Shown here piece after piece: positions 6,962 to 13,825 of a stretch of 14,325 nt of DNA (its first letter is position 1; every line of letters starts with the position of its first letter). The position numbers and the translations under genes were made by a program. The notes beneath the pieces were generated by a model. It ran no database searches, had not been told where the DNA came from, and saw only the letters and a program-made list of their open reading frames with translations. Origin of the DNA: DAOVRL01 sp964459805 (GTDB lineage: Bacteria > Planctomycetota > Phycisphaerae > Sedimentisphaerales > Anaerobacaceae). The DNA lies in the NCBI GenBank assembly GCA_964459805.1, contig CAYWOD010000082.1, positions 1 through 14,325 on the forward strand, written 5' to 3'.

Positions 6962-7879
6962 TTGGACGCAAGATTGCTTGACAAGATAGAGCAGCTCAAA
7001 GCCCGGCGAAACGCCGTGATACTCGCCCACAATTATCAGCCGGGCGAGATACAGGACCTCGCCGATTTCACCGGTGATTCGCTGGGCCTTAGCATAAAAG
7101 CGGCCCAGACCGACGCCGACGTAATCGTGTTTTGTGGCGTGCGCTTTATGGCCGAGACCGCAGCAATCCTCTCGCCCCAAAAGACCGTCCTGCTGCCCGA
7201 TAAATCCGCCGGCTGCCCCCTGGCCGATATGATAACCGCCCAACAGTTGCGCAGACTAAAACACGATCATCCAGACGCCCTGGTAGTCTGCTACGTCAAC
7301 AGCACCGCTGAGGTCAAGGCCGAGAGTGATTATTGCTGCACCAGCGCCAACGCCGTCGATCTCGTCGAATCGCTCCCGCCCGAGAAAAAGATCATCTTCG
7401 TCCCCGACAGGCATCTCGGGCGGTTTGCCGCCGAGAGAACAGGCCGAGACCTTATCCTTTGGCCCGGCTACTGCGCAACACACGTCGTCATAACGGAAGA
7501 CGACATCAATAATATGAGAAAACAATATCCCGATGCGATTGTAATGGCCCACCCCGAATGCACCGAGCCGGTCAAGACCCTCGTCGACGAAATACTCAGC
7601 ACCGGTCAGATGCTCAAATTCGCCGCCAAAAGCTCGGCCAAATGCTTTGCAGTAGCTACCGAGATAGGAATAATTCACACCCTAAAAAAACAGAACCCCA
7701 ACGCCCGCTTCATCGCCGCCTCCGATAGGGCCGTTTGTCCGAATATGAAAAAAATTACCTTCGACAAAATCGTCGCCGCTCTGGAAGATATGCAATACGA
7801 AGTCAAAGTACCCCAAGAAATTAGTGTAAAAGCGAAAAAGTCGCTTGATAGAATGATAGAAGTTTTGCCAACTAAATAG
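6962..7879 (+). CDS. nadA: Quinolinate synthase A ([4Fe-4S] enzyme of NAD synthesis)
   Basis: Condenses iminoaspartate with dihydroxyacetone phosphate to quinolinate. I choose TTG 6962 as start because AGGAGA (6950-6955) precedes it by 6 nt, giving 305 residues, the usual size. An in-frame TTG at 6935 would add nine residues that include the Shine-Dalgarno itself. Motifs: AHNYQPGEIQDLADFTGDSL near the N-terminus, CGVRFMAETA, and the three cluster cysteines Cys85 (KSAGCPLAD), Cys171 (PGYCATHV) and Cys259 (DRAVCPNMKK), spaced like the known NadA ligands. It sits among cysteine and Fe-S assembly genes rather than beside nadB or nadC, neither of which is in the window; the source of iminoaspartate (NadB or aspartate dehydrogenase) is therefore unseen. 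It is 35 bp after cysE and 14 bp before metY, so cotranscription is likely. Confidence 0.95.
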   Translation: MDARLLDKIEQLKARRNAVILAHNYQPGEIQDLADFTGDSLGLSIKAAQTDADVIVFCGVRFMAETAAILSPQKTVLLPDKSAGCPLADMITAQQLRRLKHDHPDALVVCYVNSTAEVKAESDYCCTSANAVDLVESLPPEKKIIFVPDRHLGRFAAERTGRDLILWPGYCATHVVITEDDINNMRKQYPDAIVMAHPECTEPVKTLVDEILSTGQMLKFAAKSSAKCFAVATEIGIIHTLKKQNPNARFIAASDRAVCPNMKKITFDKIVAALEDMQYEVKVPQEISVKAKKSLDRMIEVLPTK

Positions 7880-7893
7880 CATAGGAAGATGGA

Positions 7894-9180
7894 ATGAGAG
7901 AAGAACATGGATACCATGTAGAAACGTTGGCATTACACGCCGGGCAGCAGGCTGATTGCGATACCCTCAGCAGGGCCGTGCCCATCTACCAGACAACCAG
8001 CTACGTCTTCAAAAATACCGACCACGCAGCGAATCTCTTTGCACTCAAAGAGTTTGGCAATATCTATACGCGCCTGATGAATCCAACCACGGACGTATTT
8101 GAAAAACGCATCGCAGCAATGGAAGGGGGCGTCGGCGGCCTTGGCTTCAGCTCAGGCCAGTCCGCAATATATACCAGCATCTTCAATATCTGCGGCGCAG
8201 GTGGACACATCGTTTCCTCGAACTCGCTCTACGGCGGAACTGTCACGCTCTTCAGCCAGACGTTCAAGAAACTCGGCATTGATGTCACCTTCGTCGACCC
8301 CAAAGACCCGGAGAATTTCGCCAGGGCCGTCAAGGATAATACCCGCCTCATCTACATTGAAACCATCGGCAATCCGAAAAACGACGTTCTCCGGTACGAA
8401 GAAATCGCTCGTCTCGCCCACAAAAACGGCATGCCCGTGATATGCGACAATACTGTTATGACTCCGATCCTCTTCCGCCCCATTGAATATGGTATCGACA
8501 TCGTCGTCCATAGCTGCACCAAGTTCATCGGCGGACACGGCACGAGCATCGGCGGAGCAATCGTCGATTCGGGTAAATTCGACTGGACCAACGGCAGATA
8601 CCCCGACCTCACCGAGCCCGATGCCAGCTACCACGGCGTCAAATACGTCGAGTCATTTGGTAATCTGGCATACATCATAAAAGCCAGAACGCAATTCCTC
8701 CGCGATATGGGCTCCTGTATGTCTCCCTTCAATGCGTTCCTTTTCCTCCAGGGCCTCGAGACGCTGCATCTGCGTATGCCAAGGCACAGCGAGAACGCCC
8801 TCGCACTGGCCCAGTGGCTCGAGAAACAGCCCCAAGTCACGTGGGTCAACTACCCCGGACTTGAATCCCATCCCGATAACGAGCTCGCAAAAAAATACTT
8901 ACCCAAAGGTCAGGGCGCGATCCTCGGCTTCGGAATCAAAGGCGGCAGAGAGGCCGGCATTAAATTCATAAACTCCGTCAAACTCGCCAGCCACGTTGCA
9001 AACATCGGCGACAGCAAAACGCTCGTCATACATCCGGCCAGTACGACGCACCAGCAGCTTAACGAAGCCGAACGGCTCGCCGCCGGCGTTACGCCCGATT
9101 ACGTCCGAATCTCAGTAGGAACCGAACACATCGACGACATAATCGTCGACGTCAAGCAAGCACTAAAAAACAGCGCATAA
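7894..9180 (+). CDS. metY: O-acetylhomoserine aminocarboxypropyltransferase (O-acetylhomoserine sulfhydrylase)
   Basis: Protein of 428 residues, the typical MetY length (cystathionine gamma-synthase-like enzymes are about 380-400). It is a pyridoxal-phosphate enzyme that turns O-acetylhomoserine and sulfide into homocysteine, the direct-sulfhydrylation route to methionine. Signatures: ALHAGQQAD and YQTTSYVFKNTDHAANLFAL (family-specific N-terminus), NIYTRLMNPTTDVFEKR, SSGQSAIYTS, CDNTVMTP, and the Schiff-base Lys210 in VHSCTKFIGGHG. AGGAAG (7883-7888) precedes ATG 7894. It lies 14 bp after nadA, and only four bases separate its stop from the assembly gap. Sulfide use, together with cysK, suggests the operon handles sulfide allocation. 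A strict cysteine-forming role is less likely because cysK is present. Confidence 0.93.
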   Translation: MREEHGYHVETLALHAGQQADCDTLSRAVPIYQTTSYVFKNTDHAANLFALKEFGNIYTRLMNPTTDVFEKRIAAMEGGVGGLGFSSGQSAIYTSIFNICGAGGHIVSSNSLYGGTVTLFSQTFKKLGIDVTFVDPKDPENFARAVKDNTRLIYIETIGNPKNDVLRYEEIARLAHKNGMPVICDNTVMTPILFRPIEYGIDIVVHSCTKFIGGHGTSIGGAIVDSGKFDWTNGRYPDLTEPDASYHGVKYVESFGNLAYIIKARTQFLRDMGSCMSPFNAFLFLQGLETLHLRMPRHSENALALAQWLEKQPQVTWVNYPGLESHPDNELAKKYLPKGQGAILGFGIKGGREAGIKFINSVKLASHVANIGDSKTLVIHPASTTHQQLNEAERLAAGVTPDYVRISVGTEHIDDIIVDVKQALKNSA

Positions 9181-9184
9181 CCTT

Positions 9185-9284
9185 NNNNNNNNNNNNNNNN
9201 NNNNNNNNNNNNNNNNNNNNNNNNNNNNNNNNNNNNNNNNNNNNNNNNNNNNNNNNNNNNNNNNNNNNNNNNNNNNNNNNNNNN
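9185..9284. other. Assembly gap of exactly 100 N
   Basis: One hundred consecutive N between the metY stop and the nifU reading frame. The round number suggests a scaffolding placeholder rather than a measured length. The downstream frame opens at residue 17 or so of NifU, so the missing DNA must contain about 48-51 coding bases, a start codon and a ribosome-binding site. A true gap of roughly 60-100 bp would suffice if nothing else lies in it. Confidence 0.97.
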
Positions 9285-10118
9285 AACGTCGGCGAAATAG
9301 AAAACGCCGACGGCCTCGGCGAGGTCGGCTCACTCGCCTGCGGTGACGCCCTGCGGCTTACATTCAAGGTTGACGACGACGGCAGGATCAAGGATGCGAA
9401 ATTCAAAACCTTCGGCTGTGCCAGCGCAATTGCAACATCCTCAGTATTGACCGAGATGATAAAGGGTATGACCATCGACGAGGCGGCCAAAGTTACCAAC
9501 AAAGATATCGCCGATTTCCTCGGCGGCTTGCCCGAACAGAAAATGCACTGCTCCGTTATGGGCAGAGAGGCGCTCGAGGCCGCCATCGAAAACTACCGAT
9601 CAGGCAGCACCAAAAAGCACGAGATCGAGGGCGCCGTCGTCTGCACCTGCTTCGGAGTCACCGACATCGAAATCGAAAGGGTCATCCGAGAAAACGACCT
9701 GACCACAGTCGAACAGGTGACAAACTACTGCAAAGCCGGCGGTGGATGCGGCGGCTGCCAGGGCGAAATTGAAAAGATTATCGAAAAAGTCCAAGGCGAC
9801 AAAATCAAGGAGCAGCCTGCGCCGGCTCCCGGACGACAGAGCAAACTTACAAACATTCAAAAGATCCAGTTGATCCAGCAGACGATAAACGAACAAATCA
9901 GGCCGGCCCTGCGTGCCGACGGCGGCAACATCGAGCTCATCGACGTCGAGGGAAATAAGGTCATCGTCGCCTTCAGAGGAATGTGCGCCCAGTGCCAGCT
10001 CGCCGAGTTCACTATGAGAGACGTCGTCGAAGCCAGACTAAGAGAATTCGTCTCCCAAGACATCGTCGTCGAGGAAGAAACCGACTCGGCAGGCCAGCCG
10101 CACAATCATAGGGAATAA
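9285..10118 (+). CDS. nifU: Modular Fe-S cluster scaffold protein NifU (first ~16 residues lost in the gap)
   Basis: The reading frame is open from the first base after the gap (NVGEIENADGLGEVGSLACGD) to TAA 10116-10118, 277 residues; an internal TTG at 9447 should not be mistaken for the start. All three NifU modules are present, numbered from 9285. The IscU-like scaffold has cysteines 19, 45 and 89 (SLACGD, FGCASAIA, KMHCSVMG). The central [2Fe-2S] ferredoxin-like module has Cys120, Cys122, Cys155 and Cys158 (VCTCFGV; GGGCGGC), with the same 35-residue spacing as Azotobacter NifU Cys137-172. The C-terminal NifU domain (about 195-263) has RPALRADGGNIELIDV and the cluster-binding CAQC (234-237). 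It receives sulfur from NifS, encoded next, and hands clusters to targets. No nitrogenase gene is in the window, so a general Fe-S role is likely. A short acidic/His tail closes it. Confidence 0.95.
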   Translation, partial: NVGEIENADGLGEVGSLACGDALRLTFKVDDDGRIKDAKFKTFGCASAIATSSVLTEMIKGMTIDEAAKVTNKDIADFLGGLPEQKMHCSVMGREALEAAIENYRSGSTKKHEIEGAVVCTCFGVTDIEIERVIRENDLTTVEQVTNYCKAGGGCGGCQGEIEKIIEKVQGDKIKEQPAPAPGRQSKLTNIQKIQLIQQTINEQIRPALRADGGNIELIDVEGNKVIVAFRGMCAQCQLAEFTMRDVVEARLREFVSQDIVVEEETDSAGQPHNHRE

Positions 10119-10155
10119 CTGATGATGAGAAACGCTAATCAAATGCCTTGTATTT

Positions 10156-10208
10156 AGCCGGCGGTTTTACCGCCGGTTCAGGCCTTATTGGCCGGGCGGC
10201 CTCCCGCC
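10156..10208 (+). repeat. Three tandem GC hairpins between nifU and nifS
   Basis: The 128-bp nifU-nifS spacer carries three adjacent inverted repeats. The first is CCGGCGGT (10158-10165), TTT, ACCGCCGG (10169-10176), extendable by a G-T and an A-T pair. The second is GGCC (10181-10184), five bases, GGCC (10190-10193). The third is GGCGG (10195-10199), CCTC, CCGCC (10204-10208). The first stem is followed by TTCA, not a T-run, so termination would be weak. The arrangement resembles mRNA-stabilising or processing structures between cistrons. The nifS ribosome-binding site (GAAGGA 10231-10236) lies 22 bases beyond the last stem. Confidence 0.6.
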
Positions 10209-10246
10209 AGTCTATCTCTTACCGGTAACTGAAGGACCAAGCAAAA

Positions 10247-11404
10247 ATGGAAACAATATATTTCGACAACAACGCCACAACAAAAGTCTCCGAGCATGTC
10301 CTCGAAGAAATGAGGCCGCTCTTCTGCGAGTTGTACGGCAATCCTTCGAGCATGCACACATTCGGCGGGCAAATCGGGCGAAGAATCCGCAAGGCCCGCG
10401 AGCAGGTCGCCGCTCTGCTCGGCTGCGACCCGACTGAGATCATTTTCACAAGCTGCGGAACCGAAAGCGACAACGCCGCCCTCAAAGGCGCCCTCGCCGC
10501 CACTCCCAACAAGCGAAAAGTCATAACAACCCGCGTCGAGCATCCCGCGGTCCTGGCCGTCTGCCGCGACCTCGAGAGCTCCGGTTACACGGTCGTCGAA
10601 CTCGGCGTCGATAAGCAGGGCCGGCTCGACCTCGACGAGCTCGAACAGCACCTCGACGACGATACGGCCCTGCTTACGATTATGTACGCCAACAATGAAA
10701 CCGGCGTAGTGTTCCCGGTCGAAAACATAGCCCGGTTAGTTACCGACAAAGGCGCCGTCTTCCACACCGACGCCGTGCAGGCCGTCGGGAAAATCCCGCT
10801 CAATCTGTCCGAAAGCCGCATCGACCTGCTCAGCCTCTCAGGCCACAAGCTCCACGCACCCAAGGGTGTCGGCGCCCTCTACGTCCGTAAGGGAACCCGA
10901 CTCTCGTCCTTCATGCTCGGCGGCCATCAGGAAGCAGGACGGCGCGCAGGAACAGAAAACGTACCCGGAATTGTCGGACTCGGAAAAGCCTGCGAACTCG
11001 CCGCCCAAAATATCGAAGCCGAAAACAGTGAAGTAAAACGCCTCCGCGACAAGCTCGAAAACGCAATTCTCAAGACCTGCCCCGACTGCCGCGTCAACGG
11101 CGACCCGGAGAACCGCCTGCCCAACACCACCAACATCAGCTTCGAGTACATCGAAGGCGAAGCAATCCTTCTCATGCTCGACAAATACGGCATCTGCGCA
11201 TCCAGCGGCTCAGCCTGCAGCTCCGGCTCACTCGAACCGTCCCACGTCCTTCGCGCAATGGGCGTCCCGTTCACCGCCGCCCACGGCTCAATACGTTTCA
11301 GCTTAAGCCGATACAACACAGAAGATGAAATCGACTACACCATCAAAAAAATACCCCAAATAGTAAACCGCCTGCGAGAGCTATCCCCTTTCGTGGCAGA
11401 ATAA
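10247..11404 (+). CDS. nifS: Cysteine desulfurase, NifS/IscS type
   Basis: Protein of 385 residues, the usual NifS length. It removes sulfur from cysteine as an enzyme persulfide for Fe-S assembly on NifU. Signatures: YFDNNATTKVSEHVLEEM at the N-terminus, TSCGTESDNAAL, the His100 region VEHPAV, MYANNETG, HTDAVQAVGK, the Schiff-base Lys201 in SLSGHKLHAPKG, and the active-site loop ASSGSACSSGSLEPSHVL with Cys324. The group I loop type matches NifS/IscS rather than SufS. GAAGGA (10231-10236) precedes ATG 10247. It is last in the cys/Fe-S gene string; its TAA lies 17 bp from the opposing stop of the sugar-binding protein gene, with no clear terminator hairpin between. Confidence 0.95.
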   Translation: METIYFDNNATTKVSEHVLEEMRPLFCELYGNPSSMHTFGGQIGRRIRKAREQVAALLGCDPTEIIFTSCGTESDNAALKGALAATPNKRKVITTRVEHPAVLAVCRDLESSGYTVVELGVDKQGRLDLDELEQHLDDDTALLTIMYANNETGVVFPVENIARLVTDKGAVFHTDAVQAVGKIPLNLSESRIDLLSLSGHKLHAPKGVGALYVRKGTRLSSFMLGGHQEAGRRAGTENVPGIVGLGKACELAAQNIEAENSEVKRLRDKLENAILKTCPDCRVNGDPENRLPNTTNISFEYIEGEAILLMLDKYGICASSGSACSSGSLEPSHVLRAMGVPFTAAHGSIRFSLSRYNTEDEIDYTIKKIPQIVNRLRELSPFVAE

Positions 11405-11421
11405 CCGCATGCAGATTGCTC

Positions 11422-12381
11422 TCACCACTGTTCGGCGACGCGGCTCTTGTCGTTGACCGAATCTTCGTAGTAATAATGCGCGCACGGTATGAAGTTCTTC
11501 TTGGGCACATCTTCGCCGTTAAGGTACTTGATAAAGGCCTCGACGGTACCCTTGGCCATCTTGCGCGGGAATTGCTGGGGTGAGTCGTAGAGCTTCTTCT
11601 CAAAGACCGCCTGCTTGCCGGCCGGAGAGGCGTCAAACGCGACGATGGTAATCTGCTCTGTCTTGGAAGCCTTTTGAACTGCGGCGTACGCGCCGAGTCC
11701 CGAGGGATCGTTGATGGCGAATATCCCTACAATATCGGGATGCGCCGTCAAGATGTCGGTTGCCACTGTGTAACCATCGCTCCTGTTGCCCTTGCCGGAG
11801 AGTTCCGTCACAATCTCCAGCTTGCTGTCGTGCTCCTTGAGGTAGTCCTTGAAACCACTAACCCGCAGAATACACGAGGTAACCTCTGGGTAGGTGATAA
11901 TAGCGATCCGGCCCTTATCGCCGGTCACCTTCATCATGCTCTCGCCTGCCAGCAGTCCGCCCTGGTAGTTGTCGCTGCCGATATGAGAGACTATCAGGTC
12001 CTTTGCTTTTTCATCCGTTACCTGGACATCGTAGGTGAAGACGGGGATGCCGGCCTCGTGAGCCTTCTTTACACCTTCGCCGGCGGCCTTGGAATCGACC
12101 GGGTTGAGAAAAATGGCGTCGTATCCTTGCGCGACAAAGTCTGAGAGCTGGTTGTTCTGCTTTGCGGGATCCAGCTCGCCGCTCAGGGCCACCACCTCGT
12201 ATCCATACTTTGCGGCTTCTTCCTGCATAACATTGGCAATAAGCTTGAAGAACGGATTGGTTAGATCCATGCAGGTCACACCTATCTTACCTTTGTGCTC
12301 GGGACTTTTCGAGCATGATGAGACGGATGCTGCCAATGCAATTCCAAGAGCACACCACATAACGACTTTCTTCCGGTTCAT
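11422..12381 (-). CDS. Sugar ABC transporter substrate-binding lipoprotein (RbsB-like)
   Basis: Protein of 319 residues. It has a lipoprotein signal peptide (MNRKKVVMWCALGIALAAS, lipobox VSSC, predicted acylated Cys23) and a periplasmic-binding domain of the ribose/galactose type (Peripla_BP_4): GVTCMDLTNPFFKLIANVMQ, FLNPVDSKAAGEGVKKA, GIPVFTYDVQV, HIGSDNYQGG, GIFAINDPSGLGA, IVAFDASP. A lipid anchor suits a cell with an outer membrane or an anchored binding protein. The Shine-Dalgarno AAAAGGAG (12391-12398) is strong and 9 nt from ATG 12381. It is the last gene of the leftward transporter operon, 88 bp after the permease stop, with a long inverted repeat in that gap. The ligand is not predictable beyond a pentose, hexose or related small sugar. 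Confidence 0.92.
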   Translation of the reverse strand: MNRKKVVMWCALGIALAASVSSCSKSPEHKGKIGVTCMDLTNPFFKLIANVMQEEAAKYGYEVVALSGELDPAKQNNQLSDFVAQGYDAIFLNPVDSKAAGEGVKKAHEAGIPVFTYDVQVTDEKAKDLIVSHIGSDNYQGGLLAGESMMKVTGDKGRIAIITYPEVTSCILRVSGFKDYLKEHDSKLEIVTELSGKGNRSDGYTVATDILTAHPDIVGIFAINDPSGLGAYAAVQKASKTEQITIVAFDASPAGKQAVFEKKLYDSPQQFPRKMAKGTVEAFIKYLNGEDVPKKNFIPCAHYYYEDSVNDKSRVAEQW

Positions 12382-12417
12382 AATGTTTTTCTCCTTTTAA
12401 TCCTGTTTCAAACGCTT

Positions 12418-12457
12418 CTGCAAAATTGCAGGTTAGGCCTAACCTGCGATTTTGCAG
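12418..12457 (-). repeat. Near-perfect 40-nt inverted repeat between permease and binding-protein genes
   Basis: Two 20-nt arms meet without a spacer at AGGCCT; the outer ends are CTGCAAAAT and ATTTTGCAG. Only one position is not Watson-Crick (a G-T type pair). In the leftward transcript this makes a very stable hairpin 12 nt after the permease stop and before the strong Shine-Dalgarno of the binding-protein gene. No U-run follows, so complete termination is unlikely. Such stems between transporter cistrons often stabilise one segment of the mRNA and give unequal subunit levels; that role is inferred here. Confidence 0.75.
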
Positions 12458-12469
12458 AACTCATTCGTA

Positions 12470-13807
12470 TCACACTTTCTTGCGCAAGAAGCCGGGCAGA
12501 CCTCCCCCGCTGCGGACCTTGTCGAGCAGCACCGCGCCGAGGATTACGGCCCCGAGTACCACCTGCTGGGTATAGCTCTCGATTCCGAGCAAGTTCATCC
12601 CGTTCTGGATCACCGAGATGATAAAGGCACCTATGAGCGTCCCAAGGATTCTGCCGGAGCCACCGGACAGGCTGGTGCCGCCGACTACGACAGCGGCGAT
12701 GACGTACAGTTCATACATTATACCGATATTGGGTGCTCCCGTATTGAGTTGTGACGTCTGGATGCAGCCGCCCAGTCCCGCTGCAAGGGAGCTGATGACA
12801 TAGACGAAAACGATTACGGACTTGACAGGGACCCCCGAGAGACGTGCGGCCTCTTTGTTGCCGCCGACCGCATAGATATAGCGCCCCAGGCGCGTGTGCG
12901 CCATGAAAATATGCGCAGCGGCGTAAAGAACAACAAGAAGGACCACGGTGTTGGGGATGCCAAGTGAGCGGCCCTGGCCCAGCCAGGGAAGGGCCTTGGG
13001 GACCTGATAGATTGAAAAGCCCCCCGTAATCATGAAAGCCAGGCCCCGCGCCATCATCATTACACCTAATGTTGTTATGAACGGCGCTACCTTGAACCTG
13101 GCGACGAGAAAACCTCCAAGTCCTCCAACAATACCACAGGATAGCGTTCCGACAAGAAATCCGACGAGGACTACCCATCCTGTGGCCTGCAGTCCGCCCA
13201 TCTTTTTCATAAGCAGGGTACTTATTACGGCAGAGAGTGCAATCAGGCTGCCGACGGAAAGATCAATACCCGCCGTTATGATCACCATGGTCATGCCGAT
13301 AGCAATCACTGCGATAACCACGATCCTGTCCACGATCGCGAGCAGGTTTGAGCGCTTTAGAAAGTCCGGCCACATATAAGATTCAGGCGCCAACACGTTG
13401 CAGCCCGAGAACTCCGGGTAGGTCTCGGGAATTAGTTCGACCACTCGCCACTTTGTTACGTCACCGCCGGTCACAATTGCAGCGAGCACACCTGCCTCGT
13501 CCTTGATGTCATCCAGCGCCAGCCGCAGGTCGCGCGGTGTGCCGACCACCACTTGCGTGTTGCCGAACCCCTCTTTTTTCAGCTCTTCGCCCAGCTTTTC
13601 AGCAAACGGCGCCGAGTCCTTGTTGACCGCGCCGACCGCCAGAATGATGTCCGACTTCTTGAGCTCGCTGTTGACCTGCTCGATTAGGCGGGCCACAGCA
13701 GCACTGTCTCCGGGCGTTTGCTCTTTCAATGTCAGAACACTGAACAACACACACAGCACTATCAGGACAAGGACCATTCCGTAATCGCTTAACAGCTTTC
13801 TTATCAT
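12470..13807 (-). CDS. Sugar ABC transporter permease (RbsC-like) with an extra extracytoplasmic domain
   Basis: Protein of 445 residues from ATG 13807, chosen over an in-frame TTG at 13813 because GGGAG (13814-13818) is 6 nt upstream of the ATG but touches the TTG. Residues about 155-445 are a standard BPD_transp_2 permease: GMTMVIITAGIDLSVGSLIALSAV (family signature), several hydrophobic spans, RLGRYIYAVGGNKEAARLSGVPV (coupling loop to the ATPase), and VVVGGTSLSGGSGRILGTLIGA. Ordinary RbsC proteins are about 320 residues. The extra length is a soluble stretch at about 28-152, between the first membrane segment (11-27) and the core, with alternating beta/alpha character (DIILAVGAVNKDSAPFAEKL, TQVVVGTPRDL, VLAAIVTGGD). 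With the N-terminus inside, it would face the periplasm. It lies 18 bp after the ATPase gene. Confidence 0.9.
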   Translation of the reverse strand: MIRKLLSDYGMVLVLIVLCVLFSVLTLKEQTPGDSAAVARLIEQVNSELKKSDIILAVGAVNKDSAPFAEKLGEELKKEGFGNTQVVVGTPRDLRLALDDIKDEAGVLAAIVTGGDVTKWRVVELIPETYPEFSGCNVLAPESYMWPDFLKRSNLLAIVDRIVVIAVIAIGMTMVIITAGIDLSVGSLIALSAVISTLLMKKMGGLQATGWVVLVGFLVGTLSCGIVGGLGGFLVARFKVAPFITTLGVMMMARGLAFMITGGFSIYQVPKALPWLGQGRSLGIPNTVVLLVVLYAAAHIFMAHTRLGRYIYAVGGNKEAARLSGVPVKSVIVFVYVISSLAAGLGGCIQTSQLNTGAPNIGIMYELYVIAAVVVGGTSLSGGSGRILGTLIGAFIISVIQNGMNLLGIESYTQQVVLGAVILGAVLLDKVRSGGGLPGFLRKKV

Positions 13808-13825
13808 ATTCAACTCCCGTCCATA

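Noticed and set aside
9447..10118. NifU starting at TTG 9447
   Set aside because: The same frame is open and clearly NifU-like back to 9285; the apparent late start is an artefact of the assembly gap.
10156..10180. First nifU-nifS hairpin as an intrinsic terminator
   Set aside because: The stem is strong, but it is followed by TTCAGG and not by a T-run.
11405..11421. Bidirectional terminator between nifS and the binding-protein gene
   Set aside because: Only 17 bp lie between the stops and no stem is visible.
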